Positions 49,351 through 62,409 are shown, counted from the stretch's first letter. The stretch: DNA of 64,000 nt from Talinum fruticosum (GCA_021018815.1 JAITYX010000085.1:186001-250000); one strand, 5' to 3'. Numbers and translations are program-made. The notes: generated by a model from the letters alone, not told the origin.

Positions 49351-52300
49351 AAATATAATAGGGACCTGAAGTAATATTTTTTAATAATTATTGTTGTAAT
49401 CTATAGTAATCTAATTAAAATACAAAATAAATTAAACAATTATAGTGCCTTTTGGTTCTACTAAAATCAGGCATAGTTGGAAAAAAATTAAGTATATATT
49501 ATTGTTCTTATGCAAACTCGAAGTAATGTTCTTGGGTAAATTCAGAAGGGATTGTGGAATTATGCATTAGAGTAATGAAATAAACATTATGGGTTAAATC
49601 TCTCTTCCTCCTCCCATGAAACTATGACTATTATTATTGTTGGTCCACTTTTGTTGATTTTTTTGGGGTGTGCTCTTGATAATTTGTCTTATATTTGTAA
49701 ATTCAATGTTGTTATCGTGTTTTGATTTGCTGAAATTTATATGTTGGGTTACTATCGTATTGGAGTGGAATTTAATATTTGTAATCAAATGAAAAAGCAA
49801 AATATCAAAAAAAGTGATGAAAAATTAATATAACTATAAACTGATAAGGCATGGTATATCCAATGTAAATTACAAATTAGCCGGTGTATAACAACATAAT
49901 TTAATATATCAAATAAGTTTATTAAAAAATAAATAAAAAATAAATATATTAAATAAAGAGTTTGAAAAATTAATACATGTATAGCATACAAAGGATAAAT
50001 TCAAGATAAAAAAGTGAATGTGAATTTAAAATCTACCTTTAATAATACCCGAGATTCAAATAAGAAATTTGTGAAATCAAAATAAAAATTTAGAAGAAAC
50101 TTGAATTTGAGTACCTCCAATAATGCTTGAGAATGAAAGAACAAACCTAATCAAAATTTTAAAAACAAATTTATACTTGAGTTAAAATTGTGTTCAAATT
50201 ATAGAATTAGAAAAATTAGGTTTGTATATAATGATGTATCTCTAGTATTATTAGTCACATAAATATCTGTCTCCTTAGGTGTACCCATCATTAATAATTA
50301 AACCATATTAAATGACAACTCCGTGCATTTTTTTTTTTACCTAAGTCTTAATTTACTTAGACTTGATTGAAATCACTAAACTATTGGTGTAATTGGCATT
50401 CAGATGAGCAAACTAACAACACACATAACTCATCTCATTCATTTGGTCAACTCTAATTATTTATCATGCAAAGAAAGAACATAACCACATTAAGAAACAA
50501 ATATCGAAAGCATAAAGGGATCGACTCTCTCTGGAATTTGATGACTCATTCCAACCTTATAGGCTATGCTACTAGAATCGGAATTAAGAATACTATTCCA
50601 AATTATAACTTTAAGTTGATGTTCCTTTATTATTATACATTGCACAAATTGCTATTATATATTTGAGTTAAACATAATAACTCGAATATCACATCACCGA
50701 GCAAGGTAATCCACGGAATCGGAAACCACTTGCTATTTCTTATTCTCGGTTGGAACATTGAAGTGGGTTAGATCCCTTCCAGGTTTAATTGGGATCTTTC
50801 CCTTGTTTTCCAAGCAACTCCACCCATCACCGTTTCCAATATTGTCCACTGCCATAACCACCTACCGTTTCTCGTCTGCTATGATCAAAATTTCGAAATG
50901 TCAACTATAATCTTCCAATTTAAACCTACTAATCCATTAAAAAAATCAACAACAAAGTCAATCATGCAATTTAGGTGAGGAAGAGAAATAAGTGGAAGGA
51001 GAACTGGAGAGAGAGGACGGGTAACAGACACTGACGATGGAAGGAGCAAAATTGAAGAGGAAACTCGAATTCTACTTTCAATAGTTAATACCAATATATA
51101 CAAAATTGAACAGAATCTCCTAATAATGAAGGCATTATCTTTAAACTCATAATAATTTGTCTTTAATAATTGGTAAGAAAATAACATATCACCAATTAAT
51201 AATTTGAAAACTATATATTTTTGTGTTATTTTATTTTATTTTATTTTTACTAAAGCATAAGTACTCATGTAAATGAAAAATGAACAAATTTTTTTTAACA
51301 AATCTTAAAGCATTACAATTCTGATAGCTTATACCAACATATGCAATCACTCTTTCTTTAAGATTAATGTCTAATGTATTGCAATTAAATGTGAGTTGTT
51401 GGTAGAGATGTATGCATAGATAAGACTCGCCTACATCCGTATCTTCCCAAATTCCGAGCAAGTAGTGCTTACAATAGCCATTGTTGTTGTTATTGTTATA
51501 ATATCTAATTAGATTATTGCAATTAAAGGATTCTGTGTATTATTGCATAGTTGATCAAGATCTCAAGTATAATATTTTAAACTATTCTAGTCTCCAAGCA
51601 ATTCACCATCCTCTTGGTAAATTTCTTTTCGTTTTTTAGTAATTTTAACATTTCTTTCCCAACTCCCCCACCCTCCTTTCATTTGTTTTCTCGTTCCATT
51701 TTCCCATAGATAACCCATGCCCAATTATTGAAAACAATTGAGTTCATCATATCTTAACCACAAACACAACCTAAATTTTGAGTTAAAAAAACTCATTACC
51801 AAATACTCTAATCATTGCTCAATTGTACACCCCTTCACTCTCCCCTGTTTCCTTGAACCCCTCCCCCAAAAAAAAAACCAAAACTTTATAATATCAAGTT
51901 GACCAAATATGGCAATTGAGTTAGATAGATCAACTCAATGTAATTTTCAATATATTGAGATTTTGTTTAAAAAATAATACAAATAACATACCAATTCATC
52001 CCCTCTTAAATACTCCATGTCACGTATACTTTCACAATAACCCAAAAAATTAGTGTCTATTCTCTCAAAACTCATTCAAAAAAAAACCCCACCAAAGCCC
52101 AACTTTTCATTTTCAAACTCCTATAGGCTAGCTTCTCTTTTCCTTTCTTTTCTCTCTTCCTCTCTCAAAAATCATTCCTGTTCAAGGCACCCTTTTGCAT
52201 TTTTCTCATCCGGGTTTGCCTCATTTTTCCTGCCCTTGGACGAACTGCGGTCAAATTGTTGGTTTTAGTCTCATCTTTAGAGTAGAGTGGTCAATGGTAG

Positions 52301-52444
52301 ATGAATGAGATCATGGGCATGCTTGGAAATAGAATGTTCCATTTATCGGAAAAGTAAAGGTCCTCGGCACGTAAAGTAATGCCCTATTGAGGAGGAAAAT
52401 GTTTTAAATCCCAAGTAACACAATTAGCTCGAGTGAACACTCGT
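49351..52444. other. Gene-free AT-rich DNA
   Basis: No recognisable gene in about 3 kb. Short frames at 50466-50666 and 52053-52268 are isolated, without family matches or splice context. A CT-rich segment near 52130-52260 explains the Ser/Phe-rich frame there. Confidence 0.5.
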
Positions 52445-52463
52445 AGAGAGAGAGAGAGAAAGA

Positions 52464-52510
<47 letters not shown>
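52445..52510. repeat. (GA)n microsatellite
   Basis: About 30 GA dinucleotides with two interruptions (GAAAG, GTGAG). Yields a Ser-Leu repeat on the minus strand that is not a gene. Confidence 0.95.
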
Positions 52511-52512
<2 letters not shown>

Positions 52513-53169
52513 ACTGGAAAGATGGTATACCCCAATAAAACTTGGAGATGGATGTCAAATGAAGGCAACCGAGTGAGTAACTAGGGACACCAAGGCTTAC
52601 CCTATTCACTAAATCACCTATTTGGTGACTCTAAGAGAAGAACCTATTAGAAAAACCTATTAATCCACAACCCAATCGAGGAAGTGGGTTGAAGTGGTGC
52701 TGAAAATTACAAAAAAAAAAAATTGACAATTACAAACTTGAGAGGAAAGAGGGGTCTTCGAATAGAGAGAGAAAGAGAGATGTCTTAACTTCGGAATCGC
52801 TCGGGGCTTATTTCAGAATCAAAAATCAACAATCAAAATCATATTTGAAACACATGCAAATATAAATTACAAAAAATATGACAATTACAAACCTCGGAGG
52901 AAAAACCACTAGTTGAGCTTGGCGGAGAGACCACCAAAAGCAAAAGAGTGTGGGGTTGGTTGATTCCATATTCGGAGCGAGGGTGAAAGAAGTTGAAACT
53001 AAAGAGATGATGTCGAATTTGGTGGAATAGAGAGAGATGGTTAAAACTATATTAAGGAGATTAATATATGGTAGAAGAAAGAGAGATAGAGATGTGAGAA
53101 GTGGTGAGAGAAAGAGAGATTTGGTGGAATAGAAGAAACATTAAGATAGAGGTAGAAAAAAGAGATATA

Positions 53170-54018
53170 GGCCTTATTTGGATGTTGGCTTTTTGATTGG
53201 GTTTTTCATTCAAAATGGCTTTTGAGCTAGTTTGCCTGTTTAACTAAGTCAAACAGGTATATGAGATGTTTGGTAGTTTGACTTTTGAAATGATTTTTGG
53301 TTCTAAAATACCATGTTGTAAAAAGTTATCTTGAGTAGTTTTTTAGAATGCTTTTTGAACCTTACTTGTTAAATAACTTTATTGATCAAAACTTTATCAT
53401 AATTACATTAATTGTCATCTTCCATTAAAGCCCATTAATATAATTATGTCTAAATAATAATTTTGTTTAAGTTTGGTTTTACTTTTGTCATCCATTTTGA
53501 CTAGTATAGAAATTTACAAAAATACCTAATTTGATCATTAGTCACAAAATTCACATATTATGCTAGTTGATGACCCAATTTAGTTGGGAATAATATTAAG
53601 AATGAGCTTAGTAAAATTATTTATTTGACCTACAAATTTACTTGGAATAAATAACAATGAGATTATTAATCTCATGACACTAGATATTAATATCACTTAT
53701 TTGAATGGTCATTTTTTAGATAATTTAGTTATCACTAAAAAAATTGGGTAAATTATAAACAAAATAATATAATATAATAATAAATATCAAATTTAAGTGG
53801 TCATTTATGTGTTTATTTATTATGAAGAAACAAAAATCACAAATATTCAATTAATCATGGGTAATGAAACAGACTTTGTTAAAAGCGGTTAAGTTTACCA
53901 AACACTTTTGTTTGAAATAATTAATATAATTAGCTAACATAAAAAGTTAATACAAACAACTAATATCCAATATAAATAGTTAACAACCAACACTAACAAT
54001 TGATTGCCAAACACGGTC
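53170..54018. mobile_element. Complete MITE-like element, sister of 41051-41814
   Basis: Left end GGCCTTATTTGGATG; right end TTGCCAAACACGGTC (inverted: GACCGTGTTTGGCAA). ATA flanks both ends (53167-53169, 54019-54021). Interior blocks such as GTTTGGTAGTTTGACTTTTG and the AACTAATATCCAATATAAAT right arm parallel the other copies. 849 bp, non-coding. Confidence 0.65.
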
Positions 54019-54398
54019 ATAGAGGCGTGAGAAGTGGTTGAAGTAAGAGAGAAAAGATAGAGAGAGAAAATAAAGATAGTGAGAAGTTGGATTTTTAGGA
54101 TAGAGACGTGACTTATGCAGGTAAATATACGTAAGAGAGATAAAGACATGACCTATTAAAATTGAATTTTTATGGGATAACTTTTTATAAAAATTTAATT
54201 ATATACAATATATATGGTACACATTAATTTATTTTCTAAAGCAATGATTCTACTTCACTCTATTCCTTAAATTTACTCCTCTTATAGTATTTGTTAAATT
54301 TAAAAATATTGCTATTATATAATTTGTAAATAAATTTTTTTAAAATAAGAATGGTTCCATAGGATAGAACCAAAACCACAGTATAATCCCTAAAAACA

Positions 54399-54419
54399 GG
54401 GGGTGGGTGGGTGAGTGGG
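54399..54419 (+). promoter_or_regulatory. G-quadruplex-type motif just upstream of the thioredoxin-like gene
   Basis: Four or more G-runs of at least three G separated by 1-5 bases (G5-T-G3-T-G3-TGAGT-G3) on the sense strand, about 100 bases before the ATG at 54522. It satisfies the canonical G3N1-7 quadruplex rule, and is followed by GTCGGTCGGTC. It could lie in the 5'UTR or core promoter; function is inferred. Confidence 0.6.
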
Positions 54420-54521
54420 TCGGTCGGTCACATTAGGGGAAAAAAGGTATGAAGAGCGTGCTCCCCTGGGTGGTCTCTCTCCCCTCCATCCGATTATCTC
54501 TCCGGTGTTCCTTTCTCGTAG

Positions 54522-56499
54522 ATGGCTCAAAACCCAAAACAAGACTCATTTTTCTGCATAAAATGGCCATGGGACAACCCCCAGCACAGGAAGAACACCC
54601 CAACTCCCTGCGATTTCGACACTCCATGGCTCTTCAAATCTGTTCAAACCCTTGGGACACTCACTTCCAATTTCTTCAACTCCATCTCAAACCCTTATAA
54701 ACCCTCTTCTCCCGTTAACCCCTTTTCCCAATTTAACAATTTGGGAATTCCCCAAATCAACAATAATTTGAAGAAGAAGAACCTATTTACAAATAAGAGA
54801 TTAAGCCCAGACGAACAAGCGGAGGCAGAGCAGAGAGCCTTGGCCTTGGCTTTAGCGAGTGGGAAAGAGGCTACAGTTATTGAATTTTACTCTCCTAAAT
54901 GTGCCCTCTGCAATTCGCTTCTTAATTTTGTCGTCGAAGTTGAGAATCGGAACTCGCAGTGGGTCAACATTGTCATGGCTGATGCCGAAAACGAGAAATG
55001 GCTTCCCGAGGTATCAGTTTTCCTTTAAGGAAAATATACGTAATTCTTTGTATTGGTCTCATTCAATATCCAATTTAGTTTACTATTTGAAGTTGTTCAA
55101 TTTTGCTATTCTATTTGTTCCATGGTGCGCAATAGAAATTGAGAAAGTGGGTTGTGAATTGATATGGGAATTGCGTATGACATTAATCTTTGGTGAGACG
55201 GTTTCATCCAAAACGAATTAGTTAGCACATCAAATCATACTGAATATCTGACACTTACTGCAAACTTGCTTTCTTTGAGAACGCTGGCAATTTTTGCTCT
55301 CAGTTCGTGTATACTTCCGAGAGAATAGAACCTTTGCTGTCTTGTGTAATGTATTATACATGACTTGGTTGGACGTTCTATAGATTTCACATTAGACTCA
55401 AATACATGAAGTTGAATTACATCTCTTGAGTTTCATTTCTAAATGATACCTCATATGCACGCAAACTGCTCAAATCATGATCCTGTTATCCTGAGGCTTA
55501 TGTACCGTGTAAGTGTGTTGAATAGCACAACATATTATGCCCCGACTCAAGTGTTGCCTTTGGACTTCTGTACATGTCCATGTTTAGTGGCCCTTCTAAA
55601 TCCAAATAATGAGCCTTTGGGGCTGATCACGTGCCCTGAGAAAATGTTGCAACATTCTGCTGAGCTGAATATTTTTTGATAACATAATAGCTTGAAGGAG
55701 GTCATTATGATGAGTACTCCTAACGGCTGGTTAGTTAATGATAGGTTAAAGGCATCCCAGTATATGGAAAGGTAGGAGGAAATGAAGAAATCTCTCTAAA
55801 GCATTTGATGCATATTTGACTCTTGCCTAGAGAAATTGATTGATGGTGGCAGGCTGAAACTCTTCTTTTTAAGTGTTTGTCTCTGTAAGAAACATTTAGA
55901 GAGAGTGACAGTGAGAGTGTGTATATTCCAAGTTAGTAACTTGGTTTGTCAGGCTGTGATAATCCTCCTCTGAATAGTGAAAGATACATCTTGTTTGTGA
56001 GGTGCTGCAAACATCAAAGTTGGCGTCACTAATTTTTTCGTGTGTTCGTCTTTATTGAACATATTTTGTGTCTTTTTCCCAACATTCCATGTGTCAAATT
56101 TTCTCATATTCTATAAATGGTGCATGATTTTGGTCTAAATGAATTGTCGAATGCCCATAACATGTTGGAGCCTCAAGTGTATGACACTGTCACTTGAGGT
56201 GAAATCAAAAATTTGAGTTATATGAATATTATGGTATTGCCTAACTGGTTTTGCACGAGTTGAATTTTCACAAGTAGTTTAACTTTGCTAAAATTATGGT
56301 ACCTGGTATGTCTCTGCAGCTTCTTCACTATGACATAAAGTACGTACCTTGCTTTGTGATCTTGGACAAACATGGTTTGGCATTGGCAAAGACAGGCGTT
56401 CCTAACAGTAGGCTACATGTAATTGCGGGTGTTTCCCATCTTCTGAAAATGAAACGTCCACAAAATGATCAAATTCTTGGTTCTAATATTGTTAAATAA
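54522..56499 (+). CDS. Thioredoxin-like fold protein, two exons, 222 aa
   Basis: Exon 1 54522-55010 (163 codons), GT-AG intron of 1.3 kb, exon 2 56320-56499 (59 codons plus TAA). The frame is intact. Residues 1-90 are Pro/Asn/Ser-rich and poorly conserved-looking ([16 protein letters not shown]). A charged helix follows ([20 protein letters not shown]). The thioredoxin fold begins at about 117: [18 protein letters not shown] with the CxxC at Cys127-Cys130, then [16 protein letters not shown]. Exon 2 continues [17 protein letters not shown] with the cis-Pro at 173, then [29 protein letters not shown]. The active-site pair CALC, with Lys before it, differs from the classical WCGPC. The block order fits a conserved single-copy-type plant thioredoxin-like family; plastid targeting is possible but not evident from the N-terminus. 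Substrates unknown. Confidence 0.88.
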
Positions 56500-56789
56500 T
56501 AGAACTGGTATCCTCTTTCCATCTCTCCTTGAGATCATATTTCGTTAGTTGGTTCTGAATTGTCTATCCCTTCTTTATCTCCACTTCAATGTAGATCTGG
56601 AGTATATCTATTTCTTAGTCCTTGGCATAAATATGGGGCGCAATTGGCAGTTCATAGTCTTTCTGAATGTGATGATATAAAGGATGCATGCTTTGGGAAC
56701 TTGTCGCTGTGCGTTTGAATTATTGATTTTTGTCATCTTGACATGATTTGAGGCAGATGCCAATGATGCAAGACATCTTTAACTCTGTT

Positions 56790-57230
56790 TTTTGTTGTTT
56801 TTGGATAAGAAGCTAAAAATCTTTATTACTGCTTGATTAACAAGCCTGCCAAAGGGAATTACAACCCATGAGCCCCATGTACAAAGAATGTCACTATATC
56901 ATGGTCTCACATCTCTTCTGTATACAATCAAACCTACGTATATTTATTACTTTTGAGATTGTCTAGCCAAAAATAATAATGTGATTGTTCTTGAACTCTT
57001 CTGGTAATGTCCTCCCAATTACTTTCCTTTTTCTGAAAAATTCTCACATTTCTTTCCACCCAAATATTGTATGCCATAGCTGCTATTGCTGCAAACAGAA
57101 TAGACTTTGAGCATTTCATGTTGAGTACTTCATGTACCCAACTTTGCATATCTTCTACCCTTGCATTCAAGCCAGGACCGTAGATATTGTCTGACCTGCC
57201 GAGTACAGTAGCACTTTAGCTTTTTCTTGC
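56790..57230 (-). pseudogene. LINE 3' fragment (minus strand)
   Basis: Minus-strand 57170-56934 reads ILFAAIAAMAYNIWVERNVR then IFQKKESNWEDITRRVQEQ, typical of the segment after the zinc-binding domain of plant LINE reverse transcriptases (A.VY.IW.ERN.R.F). T-runs near 56786-56800 mark the poly-A end. Only the 3' ~400 bases remain, sitting downstream of the thioredoxin-like gene. Confidence 0.7.
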
Positions 57231-57239
57231 TTTTATTTC

Positions 57240-60181
57240 TGTGATTATTGTTTGGAAGGTTTTATAAATAAATAAATAAAAATTTAAAAAATCTTCCCGG
57301 AGGTTGATTCTTGGATGTTCAACTGGGAAGGTGCCCTACTGCCATGGTTTGATTAGTGCCCTTCGGCATTGGTAACTTACAGATGTGCAGCACTATACTC
57401 TGTATGCTCTGATCTTAAACTGATCAAGGTAACCGTGGAGAACAGTCATTGATGTCTATTAGACTAGACGCCAGTTCCATCATTGAATGTATACTGGTTA
57501 TATATATAGCATCTTTTTCTTTCTCTGTGAGTAGAAAAGCTCATCTTTCAGGAAGTGTATCAAAATATCCAAAACACTTCTATCTATTTCTTTCTAGCCC
57601 AAATAGTGCAGAATTAACCAAGATGACTGTTTAATATTGATTTAACGGCTTTCTTAATTGGCACCTGGCAATGTTTTAAGGAATGCCTTGCTTAAATTGC
57701 TCGAGAATTGTAACACACTACAAAAATCACACCTTGATGTGGAACAGGTTGAGAAAAATAGCCGATAAAGTTATCTACAAACTTGCTTAGATATAGTTGC
57801 TTGGAATGCCTCCCTGGTTCATATATTTGCGGAATGGGGATCATTGCTTACTCCACAAAAGATAGCCGATATAGTTTTACTGGGACAGGTTTAAGGCAGG
57901 TTTGAATCGTACTTCCAACCATGCCCATTTTTTTAAATTGTAAACATATCCATTGTAGAAAAATTTGTTTGGGGTCATTAATATTTGGGTATAATTTCTT
58001 TGGAAAGGATAATTTCGGAAGAATATTTTTGAACGAACCCAAGTTTTGTCAAATAATTTGCAGAACCATTTTCTGTATAAAACCTATATTCTTTTTCCAG
58101 GCTACATATTGACCGGAACCACATGCTCCCATTATATATGCCAAGCTAGCCAAAGCCGACTTGGCTCCCATGTCTTCAAGCACAATAGCAATAGGCCCTT
58201 GGCTAAAAGAAGCGGACTCTTTATGTTTTTTTTTTTTGTTTAGAGGAGAAAACCGGAATTAGAAACAAGTAAAAGGGAGGGAAAAGCCCTTAAGAGCATT
58301 CCTAACGCTGGCATTGGAGATATGGGAGTGGGCCCTAATCCCCTCAAATTTCACTTGTAATTATTTCTCTGCTCTCAAGTTGTGGATTTCATTTGGGATC
58401 CAATCCAATTCAACTTTTTTTTCCACTTCACCTTTTTTTAAAATTCTTTTATGAAACTATATGTTTTATGCTGAATTTTTTATTTTTGATGAAATTTTTA
58501 GATGCTTAACTAAAAGTGAGAAATTATATGTGTGAGTTTTTTGACAAAAAATTATTTTTTAATAATGTATGAAAATTATAAATTGATTTTGCAATTTTTA
58601 AATTTGAATTTTTATTTTTTGTCCAACTTTGATATTATATTTTTTGATAATGTGTGTGAAAATTTTAAATTTACTGTATTGTAAATTAGATTTTTCGAGT
58701 AATTTTGGTATCATAAAATAATTATTCGATGCTTTAAAAATTATAGAAATTATTTTTCACAGCTTATAAAAATAATTACAATAAAAAATAAAATAACAGA
58801 GTAATTAAATATCCGTTAGTTGTGTGTCCTAAGAAGAATATTTTATTTTAAGATCCAAATTTGGGACCCTTAAGATTTGGAAGTGAAGGGAACGAAAGAG
58901 AAAAAAATTAGATCTTTAATTAGGTGAAGAGGTAGACCCTCACCAATACATCTTGAAAATATAATAAATTAAATGAACCTTGTCGAAGCATGAGGGCCAC
59001 TCACGTTATTCCCTTCCGCACCCCTCCCCATTTGATTTGGGGGAGGGGGTCAATTTCCCTAATTTCACGAAATTGTGTGAGGGTAATGTGAATAGGCTTC
59101 TTTGACACCTTCCCCATCCCATGTGGCCTAGCAAAGCTTTCTGGGCTTTTCCTTGGGGCTCAAAAAGTTAGTTCGTTTAATATGTAAAAAAAAAATTGAA
59201 TCTAAAAGATGTCTTCAATTCGGTTTTTATAATGAAGACGAATTGGATATGATTTGAGGTTTAAATTTCTCCTAATTCAAGCCTAGGATAAATGAGACAC
59301 TTCACCTTCATTCAAATCCTATAAAGATTGCACCAAGGGTTTAAATAAAGAGGCAAATCAAACTCGCCACCCATTTCGGATAAAGAGAGAGATTTTGAAG
59401 ACGAAGTCAAGGGGAAAGGCTTCTCATTTTCATCCCATCAAGTCTTAATCTCCTTTTTACAACCTAAAGGCATCATTTATATAAGTGAAGGACACCAAAA
59501 ACCTTGTCGGACGCAGCTCCTAACCGAAAATACAAGGAAAATGCAAAAACAATTCAAAACTACTCATAAAAAGTAAAGGCTAAAAATGATAAGAGTTGTC
59601 TGTAATTTTCACTTGCACAAGCTCCAGATTCAAAGGTCCATATCTCCTTCATTTCTTACTCAAAATTTGGTGAAAAAATATCAAAAGAAACTTTAGGCTT
59701 TCCAGTTTCATGTCCAAACAAAAATACTCAAAAATATTTTGGTAGGAGGGAGAAGCGAGATACTCAAAAGTGAACCGGCCTGCAGGTGTCTGAAACTAGC
59801 AGTTTGAAACTTTTGGTCCTTTTTTCCACTAACGGTGCACTTGTTGGAATTTGAATTACGTGAACATAAAATATACATCATAAGGTTTCCATGGACACCT
59901 CACACACACATGTTGGAGCTTATTTGGTAGGTCAAATTCATTCGGAAAGTTGGCCCTTGTGTCGGAATCTCCGGCTGGAAAATCGGCACATAACACTACG
60001 AGAAAGTGTTTTTAAGGCCAAATATCTTGAAATATCCTTCAAATAGACCCTCCGAAACTTTCTAATGACTAATGATGAACTGAAAAGGGAGCATCCTAGC
60101 TATGTATGCATCACGGCAAAATAAAAGTAGAAACTAGGTTTTCCGGATACATTGAACAACTTCGCTTCTAGGCAATCATTT
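57240..60181. other. Intergenic DNA with no identified gene
   Basis: A T-run at about 58220-58231 followed by GTTTAGAGGAGAAAACCGG may be the 3' end of another LINE. A stretch beginning AAGAGCATTCCTAACGC near 58292 has the feel of a MITE end but no partner end was found. 59330-60180 is GC-moderate non-coding sequence of repeat character, into which the next LINE inserted. Confidence 0.4.
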
Positions 60182-60200
60182 TTGCCTAATGACCTAGTTT
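60182..60200. repeat. 19-bp target-site duplication, left copy
   Basis: TTGCCTAATGACCTAGTTT, identical to 62228-62246 on the far side of the LINE. The left copy runs directly into the element's oligo-T tail. Confidence 0.92.
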
Positions 60201-62227
60201 TTTTTTGTTTTTGGGAAACGAACGGAAATTACATAACTAACTTATTGCCCCTAGCTGCAATGGCTAACTTGTGTGCTTGAGATATCAAGCAACTCCGTCC
60301 ACCTTCTCTCGCACGTACAAAGCCGAAAGACTGGATCAACTTCTAAATTCTTGTTCGAATTGCAATGTTCTCCTTTGATCCTTTGCTCCTGTCTAACCCT
60401 TTCAGCTCTTTAACCACTCGTAGTTGAATCGTTCCGGATGCATACTCGAGAACATCGTAATTTCAAGGCTTCCTCTAATCCTCCCTCAACTGCTAAGTAC
60501 TCCATGTGAAGCGCACTTAGCCCAAAACCTGCTCTTGACCCTTGACATGCATAGCCACCTTCCGACCGAATCATCCAGGCTGCCCCTCCCTTCAACGTGT
60601 TAATCTTCCATGCTCCATCCACTGCCACAACCTAAGTTCTTAACTCATTTCTCTGCACTGCTTTCATAAAACACGCACTTGTCGTCATTGGGTGTGTCCC
60701 ATCATCAACCCCATTCCTATGTTTTTCTTTCTTCCGCCAAATTACTCCTTAACAACCTAATCTCCATCAAAACTTCTTGCGGGTTAGCATTCATTCTTCC
60801 GAAGATGACATCATTATGATGTTTCCAAATTTGCCACAATGTCCCCACAAAACACTCAACCCCATTAATCCTCAACCCCAACTCTCCTCTTGCCCATATT
60901 TTCTTCACTAACTCGCAGTCTCTAAATAGATGTTCCGATGTCTCATTCTCCTTATGACAAAATACACATTTGACTTCATCAACCAAACCTCTCACTACTA
61001 AATTAGGTCCCAACAAGTAGTGCATTGTTAAGTAATTTCCACAGGAAAACCTTAAATTTTGGTTCCACCTGCAGTGCCCACAACCATTCCATCAACAATT
61101 CCGCACCCAAAATCCTTCCATTATCGCCTTTTGTTTGAGCAAGAAAGCATAACCGGTCTTCATTGTGAACTTGCCATCTATGGAATGATCCCAAATAATC
61201 CTATGCTCCACCCTTTCCTCCCTTACCTATATCGTAAGAATCCTCTTAGCGAGTCCCACGCAAAAAGTCTCCTCACCTTCCCTACATCCCATTCTCGCAC
61301 TAGATTCCTTCATAAAAAATCCACTTTTTAACCCCGACACTCCAACCTTTCTTCCTCCCCTCTAAACGTTACACTCCCTCCCTTCACCCACCTATGATCG
61401 AAAATAAGGATATCTCGTACCCCTTCCATCCCTACAAGCCCTTCACCTTTCGTAGCCCTCAAGTCATCCCTTGAATTGGCGATTCCATACCATACTTCGC
61501 CTTGTACACTCTTGCAAGTGACATATCATGAATTGGCGATTCCATACCATACTTCACCTTATACACTCTTGCAAGTGACATATCCCTATTCGTGTGTAAG
61601 CGCCAAGCTTGTCGCATGAGTAAAGCCGAGTTCATAATCCCCACATCCCTCAGTCCCAAACCTCCCATCCCCTTCGCTAATGCCAACACATCTTTCTTCC
61701 TCCAATGTATCTTATTCACCCCTATTATTCCTCCCCAAAAGAAATTGACAAGTAATCCATTAAGTAATTTTATAATTGTTAATGGAACCTGAAATACTTG
61801 GTATAATGTGGTTATTTAGTGCCGCTAGGATCGTATTAATCAAAAGTAGCCTCCTTGCCGGCGACAGTAAACCCATCTTCCAACTCTGCATCTTCTTCTA
61901 AACGACATCCAGCAAAAATTTGAAATGCTGGACTTTAGCTCTCGAAATCAAAGGTGTAGACCCCCAAATAACGACCAAATCTGTTCTTGATCCGATAATT
62001 GCAAATGAATCCGAATCCGTGCACTTCATCCTGCGAAAGATTTCTTGAGGTCATAATAGCCAATTTTTCAACAATGATCATTTGTCCCGACGCCTTGCAA
62101 AAATTGTGGATGGACTTCTTTAGATTAAACAGCGCTTCAACCGAGGTTTTCAAAACAGAGCATCATCCACGAAGAATAAATGTGAAATTGAGGGAGCTGA
62201 TCGAGCCACTAAAATTTCCCTTATATC
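60201..62227 (-). pseudogene. 5'-truncated LINE with perfect target-site duplication
   Basis: Minus-strand order: 62153-61935 RT segment (KSIHNFCKASGQMIIVEKLA); 61719-61459 RT C-terminal part (KGMGGLGLRDVGIMNSALLM, RQAWRLHTNRD); 61194-60717 zf-RVT (LQVEPKFKVFLWKLLNNALL; VKCVFCHKENETSEHLFRDC); 60628-60410 RNase H (AVDGAWKIN, GLSALHMEYLAVEGGLEEAL). The oligo-T tail at about 60198-60206 marks the 3' end. The 5' end stops in the RT domain, so ORF1, endonuclease and most of RT are missing. Frameshifts and stops are present. The perfect 19-bp flanking duplication is the mark of target-primed reverse transcription and suggests a fairly recent insertion of an already defective or later decayed copy. 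Confidence 0.9.
61473..61586. repeat. 57-bp in-frame tandem duplication within the LINE
   Basis: Copies 61473-61529 and 61530-61586 both begin GAATTGGCGATTCCATACCA and end in GCAAGTGACATATC; they differ at a few bases. Being 57 bp (19 codons), it repeats MSLARVYKxKYGMESPI on the minus strand without shifting the frame. Confidence 0.93.
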
Positions 62228-62246
62228 TTGCCTAATGACCTAGTTT
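62228..62246. repeat. 19-bp target-site duplication, right copy
   Basis: Identical to 60182-60200; followed by AACTAAACG of the pre-insertion sequence. Confidence 0.92.
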
Positions 62247-62405
62247 AACTAAACGAAAAACTATATAAACATAAAATAAACACTATAAGCTTCCTACAAA
62301 GTAATTACAACTTATACATGCTCTAAAACATGAAAAACAAACTAAATAACACCGATTAAAATTTAGAATTAGAGAACTCTTGATGTATCATCCCATATGC
62401 CACTA

Positions 62406-62409
<4 letters not shown>

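Noticed and set aside
58292..59110. Possible MITE starting GAGCATTCCTAACGC
   Set aside because: No matching inverted end or flanking duplication was found.
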